A DNA stretch of 64,000 nt from Megascapheus bottae. Its lineage: Eukaryota > Chordata > Mammalia > Rodentia > Geomyidae. Each line of letters begins with the position of its first letter. Position 1 is the first letter of the stretch. The translations under genes and the position numbers were made by a program. A model generated the notes under the pieces. That model saw only the letters and a list, made by a program, of their open reading frames with translations. It was not told the DNA's origin and did not search any database. The stretch spans positions 331,001 to 395,000 of the forward strand of contig JANJXV010000040.1 of NCBI GenBank assembly GCA_024803745.1. Reading direction: 5' to 3'. This document shows, piece after piece, positions 12,197-20,919 of the stretch.

Positions 12197-13553
12197 CACC
12201 TTCCCTGGGGAAATCTTGAAAGCTCCATCTCCTGTGGGCACACAGCAGCTAAGTGGCCCAACGCGCAGGGCCTCTGGTAGAAGGTGGGGGCAGAGGAGTG
12301 GGGAGGACGGGGAGAGGGAGACGGGGAGAAGGAGGCGCCAGTCGGAAAATGCAGTTTGGATTGGGGGGGAGCTTTAGAGGCATCAAAGAATGCTGAAAGA
12401 AAAGGAAGGAGAGGAGGAGGAGAGGGAGGAGGAGGAGAAGGAGAAGAGGAAGGAGGAGAGGGAAGGGGAGAGGAGGGGGGGAAGGAGAAGGAGCTGGAGA
12501 AGAGGAAGAGAATCAGTGAAACATCGGTGACTCCCCTCTGTAATCCCAGCTACTCAGGAGGGGGAGATCTGGGAATCATAGTTCTAAGCCAGCCCAAACC
12601 AAAAAGCCCAGGCGTTTGGTTTTTTAATCTCCAATGAACTTACAAAATGTTGGACTGGAGGCCTGGGTCAAGTGGTCAGGTGCCCACTGTGGTCATAAAA
12701 AACTGAGTGCTTTAGTTTAAGTCCAAGAACCAGCACAGAAAAGAAAGGAAGGAAGGAAAGAGGGAAGGAAGAAAGGAAGGGAGGGAGGGAGGGAGGGGAA
12801 GGGAAGAGAAAAGGGTGGAAAAGAAAAGTGAAAGCGTCAACTCTGGGAAAAATTGGGGAAAGGAAAAATAAAAATTCGGGTATTTGCTAGATTAGAAAAT
12901 ACTGGAACTCCCTCCGTGCTCCCCTCACCCTCCCTCCCACAAGAATCCTCCCCAAATGCGCAGGTCTAGCCCCCAGGAACCCATCAGGAGACCTCTGAAC
13001 GTGGGGTCCCTCCAGCCTCCATCTTCCTCTCTTTTTTGGCTTTCCAGGCTCACGGCGTTCGTGCTCAAGTCTTTCGTCCACGCACAACCCTACATCTTCG
13101 TGGACAGCGGCCACATCACCGCGACTTTCCACTGGCTCTTGCGCAAGCAGAAGGAGAATGGCTGCTTTCAGCCCTCAGGGACTCTGCTTAACAATGCCAT
13201 CAAGGTGACAGAAGTCGCTCCTTCTTTCTTGACCCCCTGAAAACTGTGCTTGCCCTAGGTCTGAGGAGCATTGGGGGAAAGGGGGCTCTGGTGCCCTCCC
13301 CCCAACACACCCCAAAATCTACAAGCACATTGGCAGTATTCCATGGAGTGCAAAATACTAAACCTCGTGGCTGGGAGCTGTGGCTAATCAGGAGGCTGAG
13401 ATAGGAGGATCGAGGTTCAAAGCCAGCCCTGGGCAGGAGAGGCTGCGAGATTCTTTACTCCAATGAACCACCAAAAAAAAAACCACAAGTGGCTCAAGTG
13501 GTAGAGCACCAGCCAGGAGTGGAAGAACCCAGGCCCTGAGTTCGAGCCCAATG

Positions 13554-13584
<31 letters not shown>

Positions 13585-16500
13585 TTGACTACAGTTTCAG
13601 GGTAAGCAGAGAGGATGGAGGGGAAGCCACACAGGAACAAAGAAACCCATGTAGCTGGCCCCCCGGGAAGGAAGAACAAATGTCCTGGGGCCCGGGGTGT
13701 TTGAGAATCTCTGCCCCTCACCCTTCCAGGGAGGCGTTGGGGACGAAGCCACTCTGTCTGCCTATGTCACCATCGCTCTGCTGGAGATGGGACTTCCGGT
13801 CACGGTACGTGCCACCACCCGCCCCAGATGTCCTCAGCCCCGTGTGACACCAAACCCCTGGAGCAGAGGCAGTCTAAGGGAAATCACTAAGTGCCAGTTA
13901 TCTAATGACTTCATTGTTTCATTAATCACATATTATCTATCATTTAATTACATACTTTTATTATTTGTCATTTTGCTTAATTGTGTAGCCAATTCATTTG
14001 TTATTCATCATTTAGCTAATTGGCTGATGAATTGATTTAACTATTAATCCCAGAATGATGATTCTCTGAGGAATTTATTAAGAGTCATTTATGTAACTAT
14101 TTAATTATTGTTTGTTTTAACCAATTATTTAATTAACTTAATGCTTTCTGAATCCCAGAATAATAAGTCTCTGAGAGAAATTATTTCTTAAGTACCATTT
14201 ACTTATTTATTTAATTTATTTAATTGTTGCTCATCATTTATTCAGTTATTTAATTAACTTAATTCTTTATGACTCCCAGAACGATGATTCTCTCAGGGAC
14301 ATTATTTATTAAGTATCATTTACTTAACTGTTTAATTAATGTAATTATTGTTCATCATTTATTTTGTTAGCTACTATTCTTTTGTTTATCTAGTTGTTTT
14401 TATTTATTATGTATCGTTTAATTATCTGTTAATTAAATATCATTTCCTTGATATTTAACTAGGATATATTTTATTGAGCTCTAATGAACAAGGTCGTAAG
14501 CCAGGCACTGGTAGTTCACACCAGAGCTACGCAAGATGAGCTCTGAAGATCGCGGTTCAAAGCCAGCCAATGCAGGAAAGTCCCTGCGACTCCCATCTCC
14601 AATGAACCATCAAAAAAGTAGGGCCAGGAGCGTGGCCTAGTGGTAGAGTGCTTGCCTAGCATGCATGAAGTCCTGAGTTCGATTCCTCAGTACCACAGAC
14701 ATAGAAAAACCCAGACATGGTGCTGAGGCTCAAGTGGTAGAACTCCAGCCTGGACAGTGCCCAGACCTTGAGTTCAAACCCCACGACTGGCACAAAACGA
14801 GAGCTAGGCCCTTGCCAGCCCCACCACGCGGTCACTCTGCTGTTTGGACTCTAAATTTGCACAGAACAGGGGAAGGATTTGTCTGGCATTCTCCTGGAGA
14901 GAACTGCCCAGAGTTCTGCTTTTGTGGGGGTTTTGGGGTTTGGGGGGGGGTAAGTCCTGGGGCTTGAACTCAGGGCCTGGGCGCTGTCCCTAAACTTCAT
15001 TTTCTCAAGGTTAGTGCTCCACCATTTGAGCCAAAGCGCCATTTCTGGTTTTCTGCTGGTTCCTCGCAGGTAAGAGTCTCACAGACTTTCCTGCGTGGGC
15101 TGGCTTTGAACCGTGATCCTCTTATCTCAGTCTCCTGAGTTGACAGGCGTGAGTGAGCTCTGGTGCCAAGCTGGTTCTGCTGGATGTCATCTTTTTTTTT
15201 CTTTTTTAATAGCACATGGTGGTACGGAATGCCTTCTTCTGCCTAGATATGGTGTGGAGATCTATCTCACAGACTCAAGCCAGCCATGTCTACAGCAAGG
15301 CGCTGTTGGCCTATGCCTTCGCGCTGGCTGGGGACCAGCTCAAGAGAAACTGGATCCTTGAATCACTGAACAGAGAGGCCGTGAAAGAGGGTAAAAGAAC
15401 CGCCATGTAAAAATCTTATTAGCTGAGCTCTAATGAGGGTCCTCCATGTACGGGTTAGACATCAGCAATCATTTCTCTACGCTAAAAGATTTTCTCATTC
15501 AGCCCAGCGTGGTGTCTCAAGTCTGTCATCCCAGCTACTCAGGAGGCTGAAATAGGCGGATCGCGGTTCCAAGCCAGCCCGGGCAGGAAAGTTCATGAGA
15601 CTCTCATCTCCAATGAGCCAGCAGAAGTGGCACTGTGGCTCAAGTGGTCGGGCGCTATATAGCCTTGAGCTGAAGAGCTCAGGGATGGCGCCCTGGCTGT
15701 GAGTTCGAGTCCCACCACCGACCGAAATTTTTTTCTTCTCTTTTTCTTTTTCAAAGAGGATTCTCTCCACTGGGAACGACCCAGAAAAGCTCCAGGAGCG
15801 GAAACTCTGGGTTATCACACCAGCACAGCCTCCGCCGAAGTGGAAATGACATGTTACATCCTCTTGGCCTACCTCACTTCCCCGTCTCCCGGGGACCTGT
15901 CCACAGCCTCACGCATCGTGAAATGGGTTATCAAGCAACAGAACGCTCACGGGGGCTTCTCTTCCACTCAGGTCTGTGGACAGACTTGAGGGGGTGGGGA
16001 GCAGAACGCCCTCATGCATGCATAAACACACTGATGCCGGGAATCGAACCACTGAATCATCCGTCTTTATCAAGGATCAGATCAAAGTGCCAGCTTGATT
16101 ATTGTTGTGAATAGGGATTACCGTTCTTTTGGTTTGGTTTTGGTGCCTGTGGTTCTGGGGCTTTGAACTCAGAATCACAGGCTTTGTCTCTCAAGGCTAG
16201 CGTTCTACCATTTGAGCCACAGCGCCACCGCCAGCTTTTTTTCTGCATATGGGGCACTGAGGAATAGAACCTGGGGCTTCGTGTATGCTAGGCCTGCACG
16301 CTACCACCAGGCCACGCTCCCAGCCCAGTGAGAAAACTTTTATTCCCCTCCAACACTCAAAGTACCTACAGTGAGTTATAACTCGACTGGAACTGAACTG
16401 AAATTACAGTCATGTACTGTTTGTAAGGCACTGGTAGCTGACTCATCCCAGCTACCTATGAGGTTGAGAGCTGAGGATCAAGGTTCAAAACCAGCCTGGA

Positions 16501-16640
16501 TAGGAAAGTCCCTGAGACTCTTATCTCCAATGAACTCAGCAAAAAGCCAGAGTGGTGCTGTGGTTCAAGTGGTAGAGCACCAGCCTTTGAGCCAAACAAA
16601 AAGCTCAGGGACAGCACCCAGGCTCTGAGTTCAAGCCCCA

Positions 16641-16693
<53 letters not shown>

Positions 16694-19600
16694 CATCATT
16701 GTCCATTAGAACAAAATGATCCTGAAAAACCATAGTAGGGCAGATTTTCCCAAAGCCCTTTTCCTGTCTGTTGGTTCTCAGGATACAGTGATTGCCCTCC
16801 AAGCCCTGTCCAAATACGGGGCTGCAACTTTCACCAAGAATGCACAAGCCACTTTAGTCACCGTCAGGGCTCCAGGCGTGTCTCATGACTTCCACGTGGA
16901 TGACACCAACAGATTGCTCGTTCAGGACATGAGTTTGCCAGAGGTCCCCGGAGATTACAGTGTCACCGTGTCCGGGTCGGGATGTGTATACCTGCAGGTG
17001 AGAAGGCCGCAATCTAGGGGGATGCTGGGAATGAAAGAGTCAGGCCCGGCGATGACGTCGGAATTCAGCTATGCAGGTCTGGGAATATATATATATATAA
17101 TTTCCTAATGTAAGTATAGTGTATGTAGAAGAGAATTCAAATGGCGTAAGTCCTTCAAACAGCTAACTCACAGTCCGGCAAAATAAATATCATGAAGTTG
17201 CCAATTGAAGTGTTGGGGCTGGGGGAGGGAGGTGTGAGGTCAAGGAAAAGAGGGGTAGATTAATAAAAGTCGTCATCATACTCAATTTGTATCCTGTGAA
17301 ACGGCAAGGACTGACCAGCCTTGAGCTGAAGGACTCAGGGACAGTGCCCAGGCCTAGAATTCAACTCCCACAACCAACAAAAAAAGATAAAAGATAATAA
17401 ATAAATGTATATATTTTTAATTTTTTTCTCTGTTTCCCCTCTCCATTTTTTGTTCCTTTAGGCAATCTTAAGATACAACATTCTCCCCAAGAAAGGAGGA
17501 AAAGCCTTCTTCAACTTAGGAGTGGAGACTCTTCCCCCAAGTTGTGACAAACACGGTGAAGCTGAGAAGAAATTCGAGCTTCTCATCAACATCAGGTAAA
17601 AAAATCCCAAATCATCACGAGATTTTTCACCGAAAAGATAGGAGGGGAAAAAAATTCATTTTCTTCAGGGTGGCGACAGCGGTTGGGGACTCTAAGACAT
17701 GAATTTCAAAGTCTGATAGCATTTATTTGTTTGTTGTGTTGGTTCTGGGGCTTGAACTCAGGATCTGGGCGCTGTCTGTGAGGTTTTTGTTGTTGTTGTT
17801 TTTGCTCAAGGCTGGTGCTTTACCATTGAACCACAGCCCCACTTCCAGCTTTTTCTTTTTCTTTTGCCAGTCCTGGGCATGGGCTCAGGGCCTGAGCACT
17901 GTCCCTGGCTTTTCTCAAGGCTACGGCTCTACCACTTGAGCCACAGCACCACTTCTGGCTTTTTGCTACGTATGTGGTATCAAGGAATCGAACCCAGGTC
18001 TTCGTGCATGCTAGACAAGCACTCTACCACTAGGCCAAACTCCTGGCCCCACTTCCAGCTTTTTGCTGGTTCACTGGAGATAAGCAGTCTCATACACTTT
18101 CCTGCCCCGGGTTGGCTTTGAACTCGGATCCTCAGATCTCAGCCTCCTGAGTAGCTGGGATGAGCCACCGGGCTGGGCCCTGGAGCGTGTATTAGCGAGG
18201 ACATTTTACTTCCTTCTTATGGAAAAGCTTTGATGCTGAGACGGCGGCGATACTCTGCTTGAAGAGGGTTGGCAACCGTAGCTGGGGGCACAGATTGTGG
18301 TAGGCAGAGATCGTACATGATTAGAAACTATAGAAAAACTGAGATTTCCACCTTCAGTGGAGACCCAGGTGTTTTTGTCCCCCACAGAAGGTTTAGCTCT
18401 GCCTTCACTTCCTAGCTACACCGGGAAACGGCCCAGCTCCAACATGGTTATCGTGGATGTAAAGATGGTTTCTGGCTTTGTGCCTGAGAGAGTCTCGACA
18501 AAGCAGGTACGCCCCCTCTGCCGGTGTGTGCACACCCGATGTGGAATCCGTGCGGATAAACACTGATAATTACGGTAGTCAGGTTGCTTGTATTGATTAC
18601 TGAGATCTGAAGATCCCAGTTCAAAGCCAGCCCAGGCAGAAAAGCCCGTGAGACTCTTATCATCAATAAACTACTCAGAAAAAAAAAATCCAGAAGTGGT
18701 GTGCTGTGGCTCAAGGAGTAGAGCGCCAGCCTTGCACACAAATAGACTCAGAGACAGCGCCCGGGCCCTGAGTTCAAGCCCCACACCTGACTGAAAGAAA
18801 AAAAAAAGATTTGCTTCTTCAAATTTGCCTCTCTAGAGCGCATTTTCATCTCTTTGTTTTGTTGGTGGTGTTGTTCTCATCTCCTTGGTCATTGTGGTTG
18901 TGTCGTGACGTGGGCTTGAACCCGGGGGCTTTCGGCTCTTGGCTTAGCCTTTCTCTCAAGGCTGGTACTCAACCACTTGAGCCACGTCTCCACTCTCAGC
19001 TCCCAGATGGTTAATTGGAAATAAGAGTCACAGATGTGTCTGCCTTGGGCCTTGATCCTCCGATCTCAGCCTCTTGAGTGGCTAGAACCACGGGTGTGAG
19101 CCACCGGCCCCTGGCAGCTAATTATTACTAATTTTACTGACAGAAACAGCAGTCGTTGATGTAAAATTCAGCCCCCAGGAAGAAAACGTCCTTCATTTCC
19201 TCCTTCTGGCCTGTGCTCTTTCTCCACAGCTCCAAAGCCGGGCTGACATCCAGAAGACAGAAGTGAACACCAATCATGTCCTCATTTACCTGGAAAAGGT
19301 GAGAGTCTGCAGGACTGCCTGTCCCTGGCACACAACCCCCCATCCATCATGTTGGATTCCTTTTTTTGTCGGTTGTGGGGCTTGAACTCAGGTCCTGAGC
19401 TCTTCAGCTCAAGGCTGGCGCTCTACCACTTGAGCCACAGCACCACTTGCAATTTTCTGGTGTTTCATTAGAGATCAGAGTCTCATGGACTTTGCTGCCT
19501 TTGAACTCGATCCTCAGATCTCAGCCTCCGGAGTAGCTGCAATTACAGGCGTGGGCAGAAGCACCAGGCCTTGGTTGCCTTGGGTTGGCATGCATGGATA

Positions 19601-20078
19601 TGTCAGGAGTTGAACATGGAGGAGGAGGTGGTAACTAGGTTAGAATCAGGCTGTAATTCTAACTACATTCTCCTCTCTCCCCAGCTAACCAGTGAGACTA
19701 TGAGTTTCCATTTCTTGGTAGAACAAGACGTCCCGATAAAGAACTTACAACCAGCCACAGTAAAGGCCTACGATTACTATGAGACTGGTGAGTAGAACTC
19801 AGTCAGGCAGAGCTTCGATAGGAACAAAATGACCCATTGAGCCCCATAGCTCATCGTGTAACCCCAGCTGTGCAGGAGCCTGAGCTCTGAAGATCTTGGT
19901 TCTAAGACAACCTGAGCAGGAAAGCTTATGAGACGCCTTTTAATCTCTAATTAACTACCCTCCAAAAAAAACCAGACACAGAGATTGGTTCAAGTGGTAG
20001 AGCACCAGCCTTGAGTAAAAAAAGAAAAGAAAAAGCTAAGGAATAGAGCCCTGGGCCCTGAGTTCAAGCCCTGGTATG

Positions 20079-20122
<44 letters not shown>

Positions 20123-20774
20123 TTTTAGATTAAGGAAGGTCTAGAAAGGAAAGCTCAACTCCAGTGAAAAATCTTCCAGGGATTCATTGGTTTCACTGGG
20201 CATACCGTTGTCTTCCAGCCTTACCTCAGTCTCCACCAGTCACAGAGGTTGTTGTCGTGTAGAAGTCGTTTTATCTCTTTTATTCCCCTTGGCTCTCACC
20301 ATGTCTCTGCAGCGAGCTGACCCGTGTCCAATCCATCTTTGTATTTCAGATGAATACGCCATTGAAGAATACAACGCCCCCTGCAGAGCCGGTAAAGTAG
20401 ACATAGTTATTGAATTTATATGCTAGGGACTCACGCCTCCTCATCCCAGCTACTGAGGAGGCTGAGATCTGAGGATCCTGGTTTGAGGCCAGCCCGGACA
20501 GGAAACTCTGTGAGACTCTGATCTCCCCTGAGCGGCCAGAAAACCAAAAGTGGTGCTGTGGCTTAAGTGGTAGAGCTCCAGCCTTGCGTGAAAAAGCTCA
20601 GGACAGCACCAAGGCCCTGAGTTCAAGTCCCAGGGTTGGTCCACCAAAAAAAAAAGGAGCTTTGATTAATACTTGAATATGCAAAGTTGTTCTTCTCATA
20701 GGTCATGGAATTTTCTTAATGTTTTTTTTAATCTGTTCTTCTGCTGTTTAGAATCCGAACAAAGAAATGCTTGA
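1..20774 (+). CDS. Gene 1: alpha-2-macroglobulin family protease inhibitor, 3' part (exons 14-36)
   Basis: Secreted thioester protease trap of the A2M family, cut by the left window edge inside exon 14. Joined coding segments: 1-78, 1367-1516, 1811-1966, 2662-2794, 5326-5582, 5822-6050, 7979-8105, 8231-8352, 9267-9318, 10327-10410, 10966-11142, 11774-11861, 13048-13204, 13730-13804, 15213-15390, 15757-15971, 16782-16997, 17462-17595, 18416-18506, 19230-19298, 19685-19787, 20350-20391, 20752-20774. Diagnostic motifs: CALRAVDQS (end of MG6), [11 protein letters not shown] after the bait, thioester GCGEQ, and the receptor-binding end with VDVKMVSGF and [17 protein letters not shown]. Every intron is GT-AG and every phase agrees, except that exon 18 has one surplus base: the total is 2956 nt, or 985 codons plus 1. 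The bait is unusually long and elastin-like. The frame break is either an assembly error in a G run or a real lesion; the remaining 22 segments show no stop or indel, which favours a working or recently working gene. Paralog identity (A2M, murinoglobulin, PZP or ovostatin type) is not settled. Confidence 0.93.
150..640 (+). mobile_element. Two SINEs in gene 1 intron 14
   Basis: A B1/ID-like composite SINE (about 150-380) ends in a CA microsatellite (380-416). It is followed by an ID-headed SINE (449-640) with the tRNA-like A/B-box segment and CTAGCATGC. Confidence 0.8.
831..1217 (-). mobile_element. TG repeat, inverted composite SINE and B1-like monomer
   Basis: A TG repeat (831-886) leads into a diverged reverse SINE (about 895-1055). 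Next is a reverse B1-like monomer (about 1075-1217) with CTGGTATTACAGGCGTGCAC. Confidence 0.65.
1367..1516 (+). CDS. Gene 1 exon 15
   Basis: 150 bp, phase 0-0, acceptor TTACAG, donor GTGAGG. Encodes [12 protein letters not shown] and the family signature [19 protein letters not shown] of MG6. Same length as gene 2 exon 15. Confidence 0.95.
1540..1745 (-). mobile_element. Diverged reverse SINE, gene 1 intron 15
   Basis: GACTTGAACTCACAACTT near 1560 and GGGATTACAGGCGTGAGGC near 1702 mark a worn SINE copy. Confidence 0.5.
1811..1966 (+). CDS. Gene 1 exon 16
   Basis: 156 bp, phase 0-0. [14 protein letters not shown]...[18 protein letters not shown]; the sequence between VYNLLP and the cysteine has diverged strongly from gene 2 (165 bp there). 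Confidence 0.93.
2147..2640 (-). mobile_element. Two reverse SINEs, gene 1 intron 16
   Basis: Copies at about 2147-2350 and 2450-2635, each with GGGGCTTGAACTCAGGGCC-like heads and CTCTACCACTTGAGCCA. Between them, GTTCAATGTCAA is repeated about four times (2405-2455). Confidence 0.75.
2662..2794 (+). CDS. Gene 1 exon 17, start of bait region
   Basis: 133 bp, acceptor TTTCCAG, donor GTAAGG. After [15 protein letters not shown] the bait begins as an aromatic/glycine-rich run ([17 protein letters not shown], then SGGFGGGW). It is longer and less charged than the matching gene 2 exon (97 bp). Confidence 0.92.
2880..3430 (+). repeat. Polypyrimidine tract, gene 1 intron 17
   Basis: About 550 bp almost free of purines on the plus strand: TCTGTCTC-type DNA grading into CCCTCCCT. 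It accounts for the long apparent frames on both strands here. Confidence 0.9.
3431..3693. other. Unique GC-rich intron segment
   Basis: No gene or repeat recognised between the pyrimidine tract and the minisatellite. Confidence 0.5.
3694..4917 (+). repeat. 24-copy ~51-bp minisatellite with GCGCATGCGC palindromes
   Basis: Units of 47-53 bp begin CGTTGGCGCATGCGCTC, continue CTTCCCCGGTGTTGTCTC and end CTCTTGACCCAG. I count 24 units; nearly all keep GCATGCGC, and the GGCGC/GACGC choice varies. The 10-bp palindrome GCGCATGCGC matches the core of the NRF1 site. It lies in the intron that splits the gene 1 bait exons. Confidence 0.93.
4918..5325. other. GC-rich end of gene 1 intron 17
   Basis: Holds a two-copy direct repeat of about 43 bp (5106-5190, GTGGACCTGGGGAGGTTC). 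Otherwise nothing recognised before the CTCCCCAG acceptor. Confidence 0.6.
5326..5582 (+). CDS. Gene 1 exon 18, elastin-like bait with one-base frame break
   Basis: 257 bp, acceptor CTCCCCAG, donor GTAAGC. The incoming phase reads [18 protein letters not shown] then a Gly/Ala-rich run to about 5432. The frame one base later reads [18 protein letters not shown], then [19 protein letters not shown], which is needed to reach exon 19 in phase. Removing one base in the G5 run at 5433-5437 (or the GCC run before it) would unite the two. Read straight through, the incoming frame loses the conserved KYFPETW block. Confidence 0.88.
5655..5821 (+). repeat. Purine-rich GGGAGG tract, gene 1 intron 18
   Basis: About 120 bp of GGGAGGAG variants (G-quadruplex prone), then a C run that forms the exon 19 acceptor tract. 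This intron is only 239 bp, against 1265 bp in gene 2. Confidence 0.85.
5822..6050 (+). CDS. Gene 1 exon 19 (MG7)
   Basis: 229 bp, 1+228, identical in size to gene 2 exon 19. [21 protein letters not shown]...[24 protein letters not shown]. Almost every third codon position is G or C. Confidence 0.95.
6051..6140 (+). repeat. GGGAGG tract after exon 19
   Basis: Purine-rich repeat starting at the exon 19 donor itself (GTGAGGGGGG). Confidence 0.8.
6141..7180. other. Gene 1 intron 19, mostly unique
   Basis: A reverse SINE fragment at about 6170-6310, then about 800 bp without a recognised feature. GTGAGTGAGGATGTGG-type repeats begin at about 7140. Confidence 0.5.
7230..7890 (+). repeat. 19-bp GC-box minisatellite
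   Basis: About 33 copies of GTGGGCGGGGCCGGCGGTC or GTGGGCGGGGTCGGCGGCC; the left edge degrades into GTCATGGGCAGGGTCAG-type units. Each unit contains GGGCGGGG, the Sp1/KLF GC box, and four G runs in nearby phase. Ends about 90 bp before exon 20. Confidence 0.92.
7979..8105 (+). CDS. Gene 1 exon 20 (start of CUB region)
   Basis: 127 bp as in gene 2. [17 protein letters not shown]...[21 protein letters not shown]; conserved Cys pair and WAVTP retained, but extra Pro/Arg/Gly match the extreme GC content. Confidence 0.93.
8106..8230 (+). repeat. G-rich gene 1 intron 20
   Basis: A 125-bp intron made mainly of GGGGGAGGGGG runs and a C-rich acceptor. Confidence 0.75.
8231..8352 (+). CDS. Gene 1 exon 21
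   Basis: 122 bp as in gene 2. [21 protein letters not shown], a proline-rich stretch ([10 protein letters not shown]), then TVVKTLRVE. The conserved Cys of the CGNE motif is present. Confidence 0.93.
8393..9062 (+). repeat. CCTCCTCCCC polypyrimidine array, gene 1 intron 21
   Basis: About 670 bp of CTCCTCCCCTCCCC with TCTTCCCTGCCC interruptions recurring at roughly 50-120 bp, so it has a higher-order period. Followed by a reverse SINE fragment (about 9065-9195). Confidence 0.9.
9267..9318 (+). CDS. Gene 1 exon 22
   Basis: 52 bp, acceptor CATGCAAAG, donor [23 protein letters not shown] matches the EGLEKE...LLC segment of A2M. Confidence 0.9.
9450..10200. mobile_element. CA-type repeat and SINEs, gene 1 intron 22
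   Basis: CACACACACCG units (9448-9495), a reverse SINE (about 9545-9735), a short ATATACGTAC stretch (9778-9840), then a forward SINE fragment and an ID-headed SINE (about 9930-10200). Confidence 0.75.
10327..10410 (+). CDS. Gene 1 exon 23
   Basis: 84 bp, acceptor CCCTAG, donor [26 protein letters not shown] then ARATYSVQ, the CUB-to-thioester-domain linker. Confidence 0.93.
10513..10890. mobile_element. Facing SINEs around a CA repeat, gene 1 intron 23
   Basis: A forward SINE (10513-10715), CA repeat (10720-10756) and reverse SINE (10757-10885) form an inverted pair. Confidence 0.75.
10966..11142 (+). CDS. Gene 1 exon 24, thioester exon
   Basis: 177 bp. [20 protein letters not shown] followed by [13 protein letters not shown]. 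The GCGEQ Cys-Gln thioester motif is intact, so covalent capture of protease should be possible. YLNMTG supplies a sequon. Confidence 0.97.
11395..11655 (+). mobile_element. SINE with CA tail, gene 1 intron 24
   Basis: Composite SINE 11395-11620 ending in a CA repeat to about 11654. The 11225-11280 segment is GGAA-rich. Confidence 0.75.
11774..11861 (+). CDS. Gene 1 exon 25
   Basis: 88 bp, [20 protein letters not shown]...GNTW of the thioester alpha-helical domain; donor GTGAGA. Confidence 0.95.
11955..12195 (+). mobile_element. SINE with CA tail, gene 1 intron 25
   Basis: Composite SINE 11955-12150 with an A15 linker and a CA repeat 12150-12194. Confidence 0.75.
12280..12810. repeat. Purine-rich tracts with a SINE fragment, gene 1 intron 25
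   Basis: GGGGAGAGGAGGAG tract 12285-12515, a worn SINE 12520-12740, then GGAA/GGGA repeats 12740-12810. Confidence 0.7.
13048..13204 (+). CDS. Gene 1 exon 26
   Basis: 157 bp. [20 protein letters not shown]...[21 protein letters not shown] of the thioester domain. Confidence 0.95.
13370..13582 (+). mobile_element. SINE with CA tail, gene 1 intron 26
   Basis: Composite SINE 13370-13553 followed by a CA repeat to 13581. Confidence 0.75.
13730..13804 (+). CDS. Gene 1 exon 27
   Basis: 75 bp, phase 0-0. [20 protein letters not shown] plus GLPVT. Confidence 0.95.
13890..14480 (+). repeat. AT-rich degenerate tandem repeat, gene 1 intron 27
   Basis: Units of about 105-121 bp anchored on CCCAGAATGATGATTCTCTG near 14050, 14156 and 14276, separated by TTTAATTAATTTAA-type DNA. 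Its base composition contrasts sharply with the GC-rich 5' half of gene 1. Confidence 0.7.
14498..15170. mobile_element. SINE cluster, gene 1 intron 27
   Basis: Forward composite fragment 14498-14615, forward ID-headed SINE 14628-14795, reverse composite SINE 14955-15165. Confidence 0.75.
15213..15390 (+). CDS. Gene 1 exon 28
   Basis: 178 bp after a long T-rich acceptor tract. [20 protein letters not shown]...[19 protein letters not shown]; the Cys is conserved in the family. Confidence 0.95.
15500..15725 (+). mobile_element. SINE, gene 1 intron 28
   Basis: Forward composite SINE ending 30 bp before the exon 29 acceptor. Confidence 0.75.
15757..15971 (+). CDS. Gene 1 exon 29
   Basis: 215 bp. 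[13 protein letters not shown]...[20 protein letters not shown]...[13 protein letters not shown]. The donor is GTCTGT, weaker than its neighbours. Confidence 0.94.
16125..16690. mobile_element. SINE pair, gene 1 intron 29
   Basis: Reverse SINEs of both types 16125-16325; forward composite SINE 16430-16643 ending in a CA repeat to 16689. Confidence 0.75.
16782..16997 (+). CDS. Gene 1 exon 30
   Basis: 216 bp. [20 protein letters not shown]...[21 protein letters not shown]; end of the thioester domain and return to CUB. Confidence 0.95.
17080..17400. other. Gene 1 intron 30
   Basis: A short AT repeat (17085-17100), a SINE 3' fragment (17310-17385), otherwise nothing recognised. Confidence 0.5.
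17462..17595 (+). CDS. Gene 1 exon 31
   Basis: 134 bp. [20 protein letters not shown] then [20 protein letters not shown]; a small insertion relative to A2M around the Lys/Gly run. Confidence 0.95.
17735..18180 (-). mobile_element. Nested reverse SINEs, gene 1 intron 31
   Basis: A reverse composite SINE split by an ID-headed reverse SINE (about 17865-18045). The outer copy resumes at CTTCCAGCTTTTTGCTGG, with CACTTCCAGCTTTTT duplicated at both ends of the insert. Confidence 0.75.
18416..18506 (+). CDS. Gene 1 exon 32 (receptor-binding domain)
   Basis: 91 bp. [20 protein letters not shown] then [19 protein letters not shown] is the hallmark of the LRP1-binding domain of A2M proteins. Confidence 0.96.
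18580..19115. mobile_element. SINE pair, gene 1 intron 32
   Basis: Forward copy 18580-18808, reverse copy about 18890-19110. Confidence 0.72.
19230..19298 (+). CDS. Gene 1 exon 33 (receptor-binding domain)
   Basis: 69 bp. [20 protein letters not shown] then LEK, the helix/strand segment that holds the receptor-binding lysines in A2M. Confidence 0.94.
19362..19572 (-). mobile_element. Reverse SINE, gene 1 intron 33
   Basis: GGGGCTTGAACTCAGGTCC to GGCGTGGGCAGAAGCACC; full-length composite. Confidence 0.75.
19685..19787 (+). CDS. Gene 1 exon 34 (receptor-binding domain)
   Basis: 103 bp. [20 protein letters not shown] then [14 protein letters not shown]. Confidence 0.95.
19840..20120 (+). mobile_element. 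SINE with CA tail, gene 1 intron 34
   Basis: Composite SINE 19840-20078 with CA repeat to 20120. Confidence 0.72.
20350..20391 (+). CDS. Gene 1 exon 35 (receptor-binding domain)
   Basis: 42 bp. [14 protein letters not shown]; the terminal cysteine is conserved. Confidence 0.95.
20420..20655 (+). mobile_element. SINE, gene 1 intron 35
   Basis: Forward composite copy between the last two gene 1 exons. Confidence 0.75.
20752..20774 (+). CDS. Gene 1 exon 36, terminal
   Basis: Acceptor TTTAG, then ESEQRNA and TGA. A short hydrophilic tail, as in A2M and PZP. Confidence 0.92.
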
Positions 20775-20912
20775 AAAGGGAAATGTGAATTTCATCAAAG
20801 GAACTTCTCCCTAAATGAACAGAGAGTGAGTGAGAAAGAGGAGAGAGAAAGAAAGAAAGAAGATGGTAGACACATGAGATTTGTATGTTGAATAAATGTG
20901 TGATATTTAGAA
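20775..20912 (+). terminator. Gene 1 3' UTR with poly(A) signal
   Basis: The TGA at 20772-20774 is followed by a short, A/G-rich UTR. The canonical AATAAA lies at 20891-20896 and cleavage is expected 15-25 bp later, just before a SINE. Confidence 0.8.
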
Positions 20913-20919
20913 TCCTCTC

